DNA of 64,000 bases, taken from Aliiglaciecola lipolytica. Lineage in GTDB: Bacteria; Pseudomonadota; Gammaproteobacteria; Enterobacterales; Alteromonadaceae. A program made the translations under genes and the position numbers. The notes below the pieces were generated by a model. It saw nothing but the letters and a program-made list of their open reading frames with translations. It made no database searches and had not been told where the DNA came from. The stretch lies in the NCBI RefSeq assembly GCF_018860635.1, contig NZ_JAHKPT010000022.1, forward strand, positions 1-64,000. Direction: 5' to 3'. This document shows, one piece after another, positions 52,283 to 62,287 of the stretch (position 1 is its first letter; each line of letters opens with the position of its first letter).

Positions 52283-53311
52283 TTAGCTCTGGTACATCAC
52301 TGAATTGAGCACCATCGCGCACTCAGTGACAGCGTCTTTTGATTGTTGCAATACGCCAAAGTTGATAAACCCATGAAACATGTCGGTATAACAAGAGTGT
52401 TTCACTGCTACACCATTTTCGGTGAGTTTATCTACAAACATTTGCCCTTCATCCCTAAGGGGATCAAAGCCACAAGTTAAAATAAATGCAGGAGGAAGGT
52501 GTGCAAACTCCTCGGCATTTAATACGTTAAAACGGGGATCGTTTTCATCTTCTTTACTGATGTAATGTTGGTGAAACCATTTTAATAAATTTTCAGTTAA
52601 CAGAAGATCTTTAGAGAATGCCTCTCGACTTGGAGTGGAATTGTTACCGACAATACTGGGATAGATTAATAACTGAAAATAAGGTTTAAATTTGTTTTTA
52701 TTGAGTAAGCAATAAACGATAGCTAAATTAGCACCTGCACTATCCCCCCCTAACCCAATGCGTGTTGAATCAAGCTTTAGAGATAGTGCATTTTCCACAA
52801 TCCAATCTGTAGATTCTTGGGTGTCTTCAATGGCTCCAGGAAAGACCGTTTCTGGAGCGAGTCGATAGGCAACGGAAATAATCACAACATTTGATTGCAC
52901 ACATAGTTGTGCAAGGAATTTGTCATAAGAATGAATGTCACCAAGGACAAAACCTCCCCCATGAAAATAAATAAGTGTAGGGTACAGATTTTCATGTGAG
53001 GAGGCTGGCCTATAAACTCGCGCTTCTAATTCATGGTTTGCACACGGAATGCTTATATCTTCTCTGGTGATATCGGTAACATCCTCATGTTCGTAGGGAT
53101 TCTTCCGAAATTGCCTAACATATTTAGGTTCGAATTCGTATGCTGGAGGTAAAGAATGAATATAGTTAAGCACTTCTTGAGCATGGTCATCAAGACCAGT
53201 ACTTGATGCTTCGGCTTTGTCTGAGACATTTTCTTTTGCCGTATTTTGACTTCCAAAAAATGTTTCTTTTTCAGTCTGACCTATTTGTTTATTTGCATCT
53301 TTTGACAACAT
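52283..53311 (-). CDS. Alpha/beta hydrolase, hormone-sensitive-lipase family
   Basis: The 342-residue protein has HGGG (117-120, oxyanion hole), GDSAG with Ser191, Asp283 in DPLRDEG, and His313 in MFHGF, the complete triad of the HSL family. It lacks a clear signal peptide, although the first 45 residues are a polar extension not usual for the family. It likely cleaves short-chain esters or lactones. It is the first gene of the cluster with a TonB receptor, alcohol dehydrogenase, MFS transporter and gabD. Confidence 0.88.
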   Translation of the reverse strand: MLSKDANKQIGQTEKETFFGSQNTAKENVSDKAEASSTGLDDHAQEVLNYIHSLPPAYEFEPKYVRQFRKNPYEHEDVTDITREDISIPCANHELEARVYRPASSHENLYPTLIYFHGGGFVLGDIHSYDKFLAQLCVQSNVVIISVAYRLAPETVFPGAIEDTQESTDWIVENALSLKLDSTRIGLGGDSAGANLAIVYCLLNKNKFKPYFQLLIYPSIVGNNSTPSREAFSKDLLLTENLLKWFHQHYISKEDENDPRFNVLNAEEFAHLPPAFILTCGFDPLRDEGQMFVDKLTENGVAVKHSCYTDMFHGFINFGVLQQSKDAVTECAMVLNSVMYQS

Positions 53312-53739
53312 TATTCCTAGCCACTGTTATTTTTTTGTTATTTTTTTGTTTTTTGGAAGTGGTAGTTTTTACATCTTAAAAATTGCGCGCTCAAGTAACA
53401 TATATGAAACACGCTGTTGACATATACTCAACAGTGATGAAAAGTGCATTTGAAACAGTGGGTTATATTATGTTTTTGTATGGTTGCAAGCTAGTTTAGG
53501 TAAATAAATTGTTTGATTTATTTTGTGGTAAGTGACAAGGCCAATAACAAATAGAGGGATTATTCTTAATGCTTGTTGAATAAAATACCCAGCAAAGCCA
53601 GTTAAATTAAATGGATGGCTAGGGTCTGTAGAAAGCCGATAAAAACAAATTAGCAAAGATAAACGCAGGTTTACCTTTGCTGTGGTATTTAATCGTGAAT
53701 GGCACGCTAATTTTGTTACGTCTTAAGGTGATTATCACC
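53312..53739. other. Gene-free region upstream of the catabolic cluster
   Basis: No gene is supported; a 62-codon minus-strand frame at 53468-53656 has no ribosome-binding site. A 21-bp palindrome is listed separately. Confidence 0.55.
53414..53434 (-). promoter_or_regulatory. Palindromic operator candidate upstream of the hydrolase-TonB-gabD cluster
   Basis: CTGTTGA (53414-53420) and TCAACAG (53428-53434) pair perfectly around 7 bases, 103 bases before the first gene of the cluster. Confidence 0.5.
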
Positions 53740-54333
53740 CTAGTTCCCAGGCATTGAAATGTAACCTGGTAACTGTTCTATTCGATCCATCCATGCGGTG
53801 ATATTGGTGTACTTAATCATTGTGATATTTCCCTCATGGGCGAGGGACACATAGGGGTATACAGCACAGTCTGCTATTGTTGGTCGACCCGCCGCCAACC
53901 AGTCATTGTTTAAAAGGTGGTTATTGATTAACTCTAGAATTCGCTCGGAGCGCTGCGCGCACAGGGCCATATCACTTTGTATGTTGAATTTCTCAATGAG
54001 TCTTGCAGTGTTGGGGCCGTGTTGAATTTCATTTGCCGCAACTGACAGCCACTGCATCACATCCGCTTTTAGGTGGGGTTCACTTGGCCACCATGCCTCA
54101 CCGCCAAATTTACTGGCTAAATAGACTAGTATGGCTTGAGCATCTCGCAGAACCACTTTGCCATCCTCTAAAATTGGAATTTCCCCCCATGGATTTAAGT
54201 CAAGTATGTGTTTTTCCTTATGTTCACCTTGCATAAAATCCACAGGAACTATGGTCAGAGGTATCTCTGCTAATGAAGCAAATAACCTTACTTTGTAACA
54301 GTTTCCTGAAAGTTCTAAATCATATAGTTTCAT
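53740..54333 (-). CDS. Glutathione S-transferase
   Basis: The protein is 197 residues from the ATG at 54333, preceded by GGAAGGAAAC. The thioredoxin-like N-domain (MKLYDLELSGNCYKVRLFA, then NPWGEIPILEDGKVVLRDAQAI, which holds the cis-Pro and the DAQ glutathione contact) is followed by the helical C-domain with DWLAAGRPTIADCAVYPYV. It conjugates or reduces small electrophiles with glutathione. It overlaps the VOC gene by 14 bases and forms a two-gene operon with it, divergent from a LysR regulator. Confidence 0.93.
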   Translation of the reverse strand: MKLYDLELSGNCYKVRLFASLAEIPLTIVPVDFMQGEHKEKHILDLNPWGEIPILEDGKVVLRDAQAILVYLASKFGGEAWWPSEPHLKADVMQWLSVAANEIQHGPNTARLIEKFNIQSDMALCAQRSERILELINNHLLNNDWLAAGRPTIADCAVYPYVSLAHEGNITMIKYTNITAWMDRIEQLPGYISMPGN

Positions 54334-54766
54334 TGTTTCCTTCCTCAGGTAGTAATTGATTAAATTCAAGAACGTTTCCATCTGGATCGCGAATAAACAG
54401 TGATATTCTCCGTGGTCCTAGTCTTTTCGGTCCTTCAGTAATCATAATTCCCTCTTTTGCTAACCATGCTTGGAATTCACTCATGTCGTTAATAATGAAT
54501 GCTGGATGGGTAACACCGGGTCGTTTAATTGGTTCGTCTAATAAGACATTCTTTTGCTCTTTTGATTTTGCGCCGTTAAATATCAGATTAATTCTGACGC
54601 CAGCGGAGGTGACCATTTCATTGGCTTCACCTTCTGGGATCCGATAGGTTTCTTTAAATCCAAGGCGTTCATAAAAATGGATTGCAGTTTGTCTGTTGCT
54701 AACCCTAATTCCAACATGATCATAAGCAAGGGCTGCCTGAGGATTGATAGGAGGCACAAAGCTCAT
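54320..54766 (-). CDS. VOC/glyoxalase-family protein
   Basis: The 148-residue protein has two beta-alpha-beta-beta-beta modules: YDHVGIRVSNRQTAIHFYERLGFKE (first His ligand) and THPAFIINDMSEFQAWLA then ISLFIRDPDGNVLEFNQL (second His and final Glu). These metal ligands fit glyoxalase or dioxygenase-like enzymes. It is co-transcribed with a glutathione S-transferase, so a detoxification role on an aldehyde or aromatic compound is likely. Confidence 0.9.
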   Translation of the reverse strand: MSFVPPINPQAALAYDHVGIRVSNRQTAIHFYERLGFKETYRIPEGEANEMVTSAGVRINLIFNGAKSKEQKNVLLDEPIKRPGVTHPAFIINDMSEFQAWLAKEGIMITEGPKRLGPRRISLFIRDPDGNVLEFNQLLPEEGNNETI

Positions 54767-54866
54767 TTTTTTGTCCTTCTGTGTTTAAACTTAAACTATG
54801 ACACTTTGTGATTTAAAAGATAATACGGTAAATTTGGTAAAGATATTTTCATAAAGTGAAATAATA

Positions 54867-55778
54867 ATGGATCGATTAGAAGCGATGTCAATGTTGATAA
54901 AAATCTTGGAAGCGGGCAACTTCTCCAAAGCGAGCAAAGAGTTGAATGTGCCTTTACCAACATTAAGCCGGAAAATATCGGAACTAGAGGCTCAACTGGA
55001 TGTTCGCCTGATACATCGAACCACGCGAAAACTGTCATTCACTGAGTCTGGGCTTGAATATATCAAGGCTTGTAAACGCATTCTGGAACAAGTAGAAGAA
55101 GCTGAAAGTGATTTAAAAGGCGAGTATTCAGAGCCTAAAGGGGATTTAGTGATTACGGCTCCGGTCATGTTTGGTCGCTTATATGTTTTGCCAATAGTGA
55201 CGGAGTTTTTATCTTTGTATGCCAATATAAATGTGCAACTTGTGTTGGCTGATGGAAATGTCAATTTGTTTGAAGATGAGGTGGATATGGCGATTCGCAT
55301 TGGTAAGTTACCGGATAGTTCCTTAATCGCAACACCAGTCGGAAAGATGCGTATCGTTACTTGCGTCAACCCTAGCCTGTTAGAGGAGTATCCGCCGTTA
55401 GCTTCCCCAGAGGATTTAGCTGGTTTTCCTTGTGTGACGTTAAAAACGAATATGACAATTCCCCATTGGAGTTTTCGACTTGCTAAGTCTACTTCCCCCG
55501 TAAGTATGAATATTGCCTCTCGTTTAACGGTTACCGACAGTGAATCAGCCGTGTATGCGGCAATAAATAAAGTGGGGGCGACACAGCAACTTCATTACCA
55601 AGTGATGCAGGGGGTGCAAGCAGGTACTCTAAAAATCGTCTTGCCTGAATTCGAACCAGAATCTGTGCCTGTGCATTTACTCCATAAAACCAGAAAATAC
55701 ATGCCGCAAAAAATGAAAAGCTTCCTTAATTTCGCAGCTCCCAAACTAAAAGATCGTGTTCAGGCGCTTTGTTCTTAA
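54867..55778 (+). CDS. LysR-family regulator of the GST/VOC operon
   Basis: The 303-residue protein has an HTH (MLIKILEAGNFSKASKELNV followed by PLPTLSRKISELE) and the CrgA-like effector domain (GDLVITAPVMFGRLYVLPIV, MAIRIGKLPDSSLIA). LysR genes that are divergent from a target operon usually regulate it, and here the divergent operon is VOC-GST, 100 bases away. The ligand is probably the compound detoxified. Confidence 0.93.
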   Translation: MDRLEAMSMLIKILEAGNFSKASKELNVPLPTLSRKISELEAQLDVRLIHRTTRKLSFTESGLEYIKACKRILEQVEEAESDLKGEYSEPKGDLVITAPVMFGRLYVLPIVTEFLSLYANINVQLVLADGNVNLFEDEVDMAIRIGKLPDSSLIATPVGKMRIVTCVNPSLLEEYPPLASPEDLAGFPCVTLKTNMTIPHWSFRLAKSTSPVSMNIASRLTVTDSESAVYAAINKVGATQQLHYQVMQGVQAGTLKIVLPEFEPESVPVHLLHKTRKYMPQKMKSFLNFAAPKLKDRVQALCS

Positions 55779-55857
55779 ATGAAAGACCATTACATTTTCT
55801 ACCCTTACAGGTAAAACTCTATTCGCTTCATTTTTCAATTTAACATTGGCAATGGGA

Positions 55858-56172
55858 CTAAGTATTGTCCGTCCACTGTACGTTACTATCGTTTTTTATT
55901 GCAGCCTTTAGTAAATCGATTAAAGGTAAAGCACGGTGAGAAAGGCTAACATCAGGCGTTTCTTCGTTATCGTCAGTAAGCTCTTCTGATTCGGCGTGTT
56001 GCGTTGCTACTCCGAGCGCAGCCTCCAGGTTCGCAAGAGCTGCAGGGACATCTTTTGCTAGAATTGCACTGGGTACCGTGCCGCTATGCCCCATCATTTT
56101 TAGTAATTGCACTGCGATATCTCCGAACATAGTAATGTTGGCACCTGCTTGACTGGAAAAAATTATTAACAT
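55858..56172 (-). CDS. DUF1840 family protein
   Basis: The 104-residue protein has the DUF1840 pattern: MLIIFSSQAGANITMFGDIA, then VPSAILAKDVPAALANLEAAL and a C-terminal VSLSHRALPLIDLLKAA. It is a small cytoplasmic protein of unknown function widespread in Proteobacteria. It is convergent with the LysR gene and stands alone. Confidence 0.85.
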   Translation of the reverse strand: MLIIFSSQAGANITMFGDIAVQLLKMMGHSGTVPSAILAKDVPAALANLEAALGVATQHAESEELTDDNEETPDVSLSHRALPLIDLLKAAIKNDSNVQWTDNT

Positions 56173-56663
56173 GATGATTTAACTCTTCGGGTTGTTCGAA
56201 AATGTAAGATAAGTGTACACCATACAACACCCTATACTTCAACTAACGAGTTTCACTGCATTGGGTTAAATACCTTCCTATCTGAAGTCTAAACATCGAG
56301 GTTATGAAAGGAATTATAAAGACACCCATGTTTAGGAGTTACCAAGACACCCAGGAGGAGATACCAAGACACCCATGTTTAGGAGATACCAAGACACCGA
56401 GATACCAAGACACCCATGTTAAGGGGGGGAGCTTCGATTAGCTTTAGTTGATAATCGCGCAGCGTGAGGCCGCAGGTTATAAGGAGTTCGTCCAAGTAGA
56501 TTGAGTTATAAAAATTCGTGAGCAACCACAAAATTAAGAAGTGTGCTTTAACCTAATGGCTATGCATCTTGTATGATTGCTACCTTGTGCTATACCTTAA
56601 TTTACTTTTAGTATCGGTTAACTCAAACGCTCATATAAATTTTATTCAGTAAGGGAATACATA
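56173..56663. other. Gene-free repeat-bearing region
   Basis: No gene is supported in these 491 bases. They contain the repeat array at 56318-56430 and the promoter of the serine hydrolase gene. Confidence 0.6.
56318..56430 (+). repeat. Array of about five ACCAAGACACCCATGTTTAGGAG-like units
   Basis: Units begin at about 56318, 56341, 56363, 56388 and 56404. They share AAGACACC; three carry the CCATGTT extension and the rest are shorter. Lengths vary from 16 to 25 bases with no uniform spacer, so this is not CRISPR. The GACACCCATG core resembles short repeats I associate with REP-like or transposase-linked elements, but I see no such gene here. Confidence 0.8.
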
Positions 56664-58655
56664 ATGAATCACTTTATCTCTTTAGCCGTTTTAGTCACTT
56701 TGTCTGCGCCATTCAATCTTAGTGCTAAAGATACGCATGTTCTACAACGACTCCAAAGCGTGAAAAAAGAATTAAAAGAAGGGGAGTCGCATAATTACTT
56801 TATCAAGGCGGCAGAAAATCACTTTATTTTTGGAGAAGTTGAGCAAGACACAATCGATGTGAAAATTCAGTTATTTGACCCTAAAGGGACAGAAATTAAG
56901 GCCTACAATAGCACTGAAATTGGTAGTGAGCCTTTTACATTAGATACTAAAAAGGCTGGCGATTATAAAGTCGTTGTCAGATCGTTTGATGAAAGTACCG
57001 CTGGCCGTTACTCAATACAATTAGTTCGTAATGAGGCCATCCCTGAGGACCCTGATAAACGCCTCGAACAATTACTCAGCCCATACGATAAGGAAGCGAC
57101 TCCTGGTGGGGTCATTGGTGTGTTTGAAAAGGGGCAGACTACCCACGTTCATTCTGCAGGTATGGCAAATATTGCCCATGGCGTTGCATTTACCCCCGAC
57201 ATGCCAACCAATATTGGTTCTGTTTCAAAGCAGTTTACTGGGATGGCGATGCTACTACTTGAACAGCAAGGAAAGTTAAGCTTAGACGATAATCTTCGGC
57301 AGTATTTTCCGGAACTGCCAGATTTTAGCGCAGACATTACCATCAGAAACCTTCTTACACATACCTCGGGTTTACGTGAAATATTTGATTTTTTAGGGAT
57401 GCGGGGGTGGACGGGCGAAGAATTCATAGACAAGCATCAAGCTATCGAAATAGTGAAAAAGCAAGCAAAGTTACAATCCGCGCCTGGCGAGAAAATGAAT
57501 TATAACAACACAGGCTTTATTTTAATGGCACTGCTTGTTGAACGCGTTAGTGGACAGCCATTTTCAGACTGGATGCAGGCAAATATTTTTGAGCCACTCC
57601 ACATGAAAAACACTTATGTAAGACGGGATCCTGGCCATATTATCCCAAATGGGGTTCAAGGATACGATAATGATAAAAATGGCTTTCGAGAAGCTGGAGA
57701 TTTGTATTCCGCACCGGGAGCCGGTGGTATTTATACTACTGTTGCTGATATGGCAAAGTGGTCGCAGAATTACATCACTGGCGAGTTGGGTGGAAAGGAG
57801 CTGATCACTAAATTAACGACGCCTGGCGTACTTAATAACGGTGAACCGCAAACTTATGCATTAGGTTTGGGCGTCGAAGATTATAAGGGATTATTACGCT
57901 ACGAACACGGTGGTGCTGATATGGCGCATTATACTAACTATGCATTCTTTCCCAAACTTGAAAAAGGGGTGTTTTTAAACACCAATAATACAGCTTTTAA
58001 CATGGCTATGTGGAATCAAGTCGTTGACTTGTTTTTTGGCAAGGATTTTACCGAGTCATCGAAAGAAATTGATAATCAAGAAGATATAAGCAGTCTTAGT
58101 TTATCCCCAGAATATTTAGCGCAGTTAGCAGGGAAGTTCAAATCAGAATTGCTCGGAATGACTGTGGAGATAATGGCTTCAGACTTACAGCTTAAAATGG
58201 TCTTTGACGATAGTAACGCCATGCCCATGATAGCGCTCTCTGAAACGGAGTTTGCGGTGAGCGATGGACAATTCAATGTGCGCTATTCGATGAAAAATGA
58301 AAAAATAAGTGGCATCTCCATTAAACCCGGTCTCAGTTCGGATCGTTACGAGTTCACAAAACTCGACATATTTGAACCTACAAAAAAGCAATTGGCTGAC
58401 TATACAGGTAAGTACTTTTCGAATGAGTTAGAGGTACTTTACACCATCGGCATGAATGAAGAGGATAGCCTCACGCTAAAACTGTACAATCTCCCTGAAT
58501 TGACCTTAGTTCCGTCGGAACCAGATGTGTTCAGCGAAACGACTACTATATACAGTGATTTGAGTTTCATTCGAGATGCAAGTGGCAAGGTAACTGGAAT
58601 AAGCCTCAGTAATGGCCGTACCCAGGACGTGATGTTTGAGCGTATGTCCTTGTAA
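56664..58655 (+). CDS. Large exported beta-lactamase-family serine hydrolase
   Basis: The 663-residue protein has a signal peptide (to about residue 21). Then a beta-sandwich domain of PPC type (about 30-120), the serine-hydrolase domain with SVSK (about 188-191), YNN (about 281-283) and HGGAD (about 416-420), and a C-terminal lipocalin-like extension (about 475-660). It is likely a periplasmic or outer-membrane peptidase or esterase acting on cell-wall-like or D-amino acid substrates. The N-terminal PPC-type domain is unusual beside this enzyme class and may bind a surface. It is monocistronic. Confidence 0.85.
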   Translation: MNHFISLAVLVTLSAPFNLSAKDTHVLQRLQSVKKELKEGESHNYFIKAAENHFIFGEVEQDTIDVKIQLFDPKGTEIKAYNSTEIGSEPFTLDTKKAGDYKVVVRSFDESTAGRYSIQLVRNEAIPEDPDKRLEQLLSPYDKEATPGGVIGVFEKGQTTHVHSAGMANIAHGVAFTPDMPTNIGSVSKQFTGMAMLLLEQQGKLSLDDNLRQYFPELPDFSADITIRNLLTHTSGLREIFDFLGMRGWTGEEFIDKHQAIEIVKKQAKLQSAPGEKMNYNNTGFILMALLVERVSGQPFSDWMQANIFEPLHMKNTYVRRDPGHIIPNGVQGYDNDKNGFREAGDLYSAPGAGGIYTTVADMAKWSQNYITGELGGKELITKLTTPGVLNNGEPQTYALGLGVEDYKGLLRYEHGGADMAHYTNYAFFPKLEKGVFLNTNNTAFNMAMWNQVVDLFFGKDFTESSKEIDNQEDISSLSLSPEYLAQLAGKFKSELLGMTVEIMASDLQLKMVFDDSNAMPMIALSETEFAVSDGQFNVRYSMKNEKISGISIKPGLSSDRYEFTKLDIFEPTKKQLADYTGKYFSNELEVLYTIGMNEEDSLTLKLYNLPELTLVPSEPDVFSETTTIYSDLSFIRDASGKVTGISLSNGRTQDVMFERMSL

Positions 58656-58804
58656 GTTTTTAGAGCGGTTGTATGGGAAGCTCAGCATGCACAGTTATTG
58701 GCAAATAACTTGGGGTGAATGAGTACTTTTCCCTACAAGCAGCTTGGCAGACGAGGTCGAAACCTATTCAACCATCAAGTTAGCTCTGGATCAGAGGGAC
58801 TAAA

Positions 58805-59527
58805 TTACCTATTTAATCGCTCTAGTCGATTTAATCTGGTTAGAGCGATTTTAGCCTTGGCATAGCCTCTTTCTGCCGATTCTTGATACCAGCGTTTTGC
58901 TGTAGCGCGATCTTGAGCCACGCCTTTTCCGGCCTCATAGCTGAGCCCTAATTGGTACTGGGGAATGGCATCGCCTTGCTCTGCTGCCTTGAGCCACCAC
59001 TTTACCGCTAACTCATGGTTTTGTTCAATTCCCGCTGCGAAAGCATAAGCGTTTCCTAAATTATGTTGTGCCAATGTGTTACCCAGTTTGGCTGCTCGTC
59101 GATACCATTCAACGGCTTCTTGTGAGTTCTCATTTTTCCCTAGCCCTTCGGCATAAGCGGTTCCCATCAAAAATATGGCCTCGGGAACCTGTTGCTCAGC
59201 TAATTCTTCTACTTTAGAAATCACACTCTTAGCAATTTCCTTTGCCTTGTCTTTATCTGCTGGATATCCCATTCTGCCGGTTGAATATACCCTTGCTATC
59301 CACATAACCGCTAGTGGATCTTTGGTCAAAGCTGCGGTCTCTAGCAGTGTTTTAGCCTTGCCATCATCCACTTTTCCCGTGGCACCTATGTACCATTTAA
59401 TTGACTCATCTAAATTAGGGTCAATTTCATATTGCTGTGCAGCATGAGTGCGGAATGAAACAGCAATGAAAAGCACAATGAGTAATGAAAGTGATCGAAG
59501 AATAGATAATTGAAAGTAGTTTTTCAT
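58805..59527 (-). CDS. Sel1-repeat exported protein
   Basis: The 240-residue protein has a signal peptide (to about residue 29) and at least four Sel1-like repeats of about 36 residues (AIFLMGTAYAEGLG, QEAVEWYRRAAKLG, AQHNLGNAYAFAAG, PQYQLGLSYEAGKG, AKRWYQESAERG). Such repeats form a helical scaffold for protein interaction in the periplasm. It is convergent with the large serine hydrolase gene. The partner is unknown. Confidence 0.88.
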   Translation of the reverse strand: MKNYFQLSILRSLSLLIVLFIAVSFRTHAAQQYEIDPNLDESIKWYIGATGKVDDGKAKTLLETAALTKDPLAVMWIARVYSTGRMGYPADKDKAKEIAKSVISKVEELAEQQVPEAIFLMGTAYAEGLGKNENSQEAVEWYRRAAKLGNTLAQHNLGNAYAFAAGIEQNHELAVKWWLKAAEQGDAIPQYQLGLSYEAGKGVAQDRATAKRWYQESAERGYAKAKIALTRLNRLERLNR

Positions 59528-59807
59528 TTTACTCCTAAGGCTTATGCTTTAATGATTGAATTGTGATGGTTGAGTTGAAAATTAAACTCTGACGAATTGT
59601 GGATTGGCAGATTGTTCAACTTATTTTTAGAGTACAAGTTAATAAAGCGCGGCTCAATATACTTTTTAAAATTGAGACGGTTTGTGACCAGAAAAGAAAG
59701 AGTACGAAGGTTAGTGTTAGATAATTACCGCCCTTGTTGCGCTATGTAAACAAAGGCGGCAATGGTAAACCTTTAGCTGATTGGCTCAGCCAAAGGTTGA
59801 TTCGGAT

Positions 59808-61898
59808 TTAGAATGAGGCTTTTACTGCAAGTCTTGCAGTTGCACCATCACCAATAGTAACGTTATTCGTGCCGCCACCAGCTAAGTAATCTTTATCCAA
59901 AAGGTTTTCAATGTTCAAACGAAAATCAACATCTTTACCCATTAGGTTTGCGCGGTATGTAGCACCTACATCGACTCTGGCATATGAATCTTTAGTGACC
60001 GTATTCGCATTGTCGGCGAAACGCTCACCTTGATAGAAAATACCCGCATTAAGCGCTAGTTTTTCAGATAATTCGTAACGTGACCATATGGAAGCCGACC
60101 ATTTAGGGGCATCTGCAGGAGTGTTACCTTGATAGGTTTCATCTACTTCATACTCTGCATGCAAGTACATCGCTGATGTCATTACAAACCACTTGTCGGT
60201 AACGGCACCTTGTGCGGATATTTCAAACCCTTTATGGGTTTGTAAACCAGACTGAGTGGTAACAGTCTCATAATCTGGATCGTCATTTAATTGTTCAGAA
60301 ATGAGTGTTCCCGATTTTTCAATGTTGAAAATGGCAGTATTTAATAATAGACGATCTGATACTTCCCATTTAGCACCTATCTCAATTTGTTTAGAGGTAG
60401 TTGCATCGATTTCCATACCGAAGTTTCTATCTAATTCATCTTCAATAGTTTCACTTGATTGTGGTTCAAAACCTTCAGAATAGTTCACATAAATAGTGCT
60501 GTTTTCTGCAGGGTGATAAAGCACACCAACTTTAGGTAATAATGATTCGTTGTCTGCACCTTCACGATTTTGCTTGTCGTAACGACCACCAATAGCTACT
60601 TGCCATTGTTCATTTAAGGTCATTAAGTCTTGGAAATAAACGCCATAATAATCATATTCAGTGGTGCTTAACGTTGTATCTCTGTGATAATCAAGGTCTG
60701 GAACCGTTGGTTCAACTTCACCTGGAGTAAAAGTGATTGAATCACCTCTTTCGATTAATTGACCGTAATAATAATCAAGACCGTTAGCACCAAACAATAG
60801 GTTATGTTCAATACCACCGAAGGTGAATTCACCATTTAAATCTATAAAGGCGGTTTTAAACTGCCAATCATCAAAACGATCATAAGGATTGGAAGTATAG
60901 CTATCACCCTGTTGATAACCAGAAGGTAAGGAAGGTGAAGATTCAAAACGCTGACGTTCAAATGTCTGTTCGTTATAACCAAGTTTCACTTGCCATTCCG
61001 GGGTAAAGAAATAAGTTACTTTAGCGCCGATATTTTCTACAGTTATATCAGTAAATGCCCATGAAAAGTCATTAATGGTGTGCTTCTCACTGACGATATC
61101 ACCATTGCTATCTAGCCAAGCGCCTGTATCTAAACCAGCTTTATCATTAGTGCGGTCATAATAAGCACTTATCACTAAGTCGTCGCTGAACTTGTGCTCT
61201 AGGGCAAGAGAGCCCAAAAAGCGATCTCGTTCACGGGTTTCACCGTTTTGATATTCGCGATCAAAATTAACGTCTTGTTTAACCACAACTGCACGGTAAG
61301 TTGTGTCAGCCGTGATTTCGCCACCGGCATCAAGCATAAAGCGAGTTGAACCCTGTTGATCGGTATCCGCGCTTATTTCTAACAAGCGTGTATTGGTGGG
61401 CTTTTTGGTAACCATGTTAATTAAGCCGCCCGGTGCAGATTGGCCATATAGAATACTTGAAGGCCCTTTGATAACTTCGACACGGGATAAGGTTTCAATG
61501 GGTTGTTGGTAATGGGACCAATGCTGATGGCCGTCACGTAAATAACCGGTAGATGAACTTAATTCAAAACCTCTGGAGCTAAAGACTTCACGATTTCTTT
61601 GTTTAGTTCCTGGTGACAAACTTGCGTCATTGTGCAGTACTTCACCGAGTGTCGTGGCTAACTGTTCATTGATAATCGTATCAGGAATTACGGTTACTGC
61701 TTGGGCTGTTTCTAGTAACGGAATGTTGCTACGCATGGCACCAGATGCATCTTGCACCTGATAATCATTAAAATATGTTCCATTTACACTAATGACCTCA
61801 AGGTCTTTTTCACTATCGCTGGAATCTGGTGTTTGAGCGGCACTTGAAAGAGACATTAGTCCTAAACTAACACCAACAAAAATCTGGTTAAACTGCAT
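59808..61898 (-). CDS. TonB-dependent siderophore receptor
   Basis: The 696-residue protein has a signal peptide (to about residue 21), a plug with RSNIPLLETAQAVTVIP, the siderophore-receptor stretch SSRGFELSSSTGYLRDG and RVEVIKGPSSILYGQSAPGGLINMVTKKP, and a 22-strand barrel ending in RLAVKASF. It imports a ferric siderophore, driven by TonB. No Fur box is clear; a weak candidate lies at 61957-61971. No siderophore synthesis or ABC transporter genes are nearby, so it may take up foreign siderophores. Confidence 0.93.
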   Translation of the reverse strand: MQFNQIFVGVSLGLMSLSSAAQTPDSSDSEKDLEVISVNGTYFNDYQVQDASGAMRSNIPLLETAQAVTVIPDTIINEQLATTLGEVLHNDASLSPGTKQRNREVFSSRGFELSSSTGYLRDGHQHWSHYQQPIETLSRVEVIKGPSSILYGQSAPGGLINMVTKKPTNTRLLEISADTDQQGSTRFMLDAGGEITADTTYRAVVVKQDVNFDREYQNGETRERDRFLGSLALEHKFSDDLVISAYYDRTNDKAGLDTGAWLDSNGDIVSEKHTINDFSWAFTDITVENIGAKVTYFFTPEWQVKLGYNEQTFERQRFESSPSLPSGYQQGDSYTSNPYDRFDDWQFKTAFIDLNGEFTFGGIEHNLLFGANGLDYYYGQLIERGDSITFTPGEVEPTVPDLDYHRDTTLSTTEYDYYGVYFQDLMTLNEQWQVAIGGRYDKQNREGADNESLLPKVGVLYHPAENSTIYVNYSEGFEPQSSETIEDELDRNFGMEIDATTSKQIEIGAKWEVSDRLLLNTAIFNIEKSGTLISEQLNDDPDYETVTTQSGLQTHKGFEISAQGAVTDKWFVMTSAMYLHAEYEVDETYQGNTPADAPKWSASIWSRYELSEKLALNAGIFYQGERFADNANTVTKDSYARVDVGATYRANLMGKDVDFRLNIENLLDKDYLAGGGTNNVTIGDGATARLAVKASF

Positions 61899-62287
61899 GG
61901 AAAGCCCTGAAATTATTTAAACTAAATTACGTGGAAGAGGATGTTAACACAAACGCGAATGATATCAATTCCTATTTGGAGGTTTTAAATAAATATAAAG
62001 GAATGAAAAAATATAAGGAAAATACACAGAAACAGTGGCGTTGGAGACAAAGGATTCAAAAAATCACTATCATTGCGTTGGGTTTGACAAAGTTAGATTC
62101 TTCATACGTTGAATAATCAAACTGCTAATAACGGCTTAATACCTTGAATTTGGAAAAGCACAATAATCATTTATATGTATAGGGAGATTTAAGTTTGAGC
62201 AATTGTGTGATTCATTGCTCAGCGTGAATTTTTATTAACGACAAGGCGGGGCTATTCTCTTTTATGATAGAGATTTAGGCCGATTAA

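Noticed and set aside
53468-53656. 62-codon minus-strand frame with a hydrophobic stretch
   Set aside because: No start signal; the hydrophobic run is what AT-rich DNA gives by chance.
56318-56430. CRISPR array
   Set aside because: Unit lengths vary, there are no unique spacers of constant length and no cas genes.
61957-61971. Possible Fur box GAATGATATCAATTC upstream of the siderophore receptor
   Set aside because: Palindromic and AT-rich, but it does not fit the GATAAT hexamer pattern well enough to annotate.
61931-62116. 61-codon plus-strand frame upstream of the siderophore receptor
   Set aside because: GTG start without a convincing ribosome-binding site, and highly charged low-information sequence.
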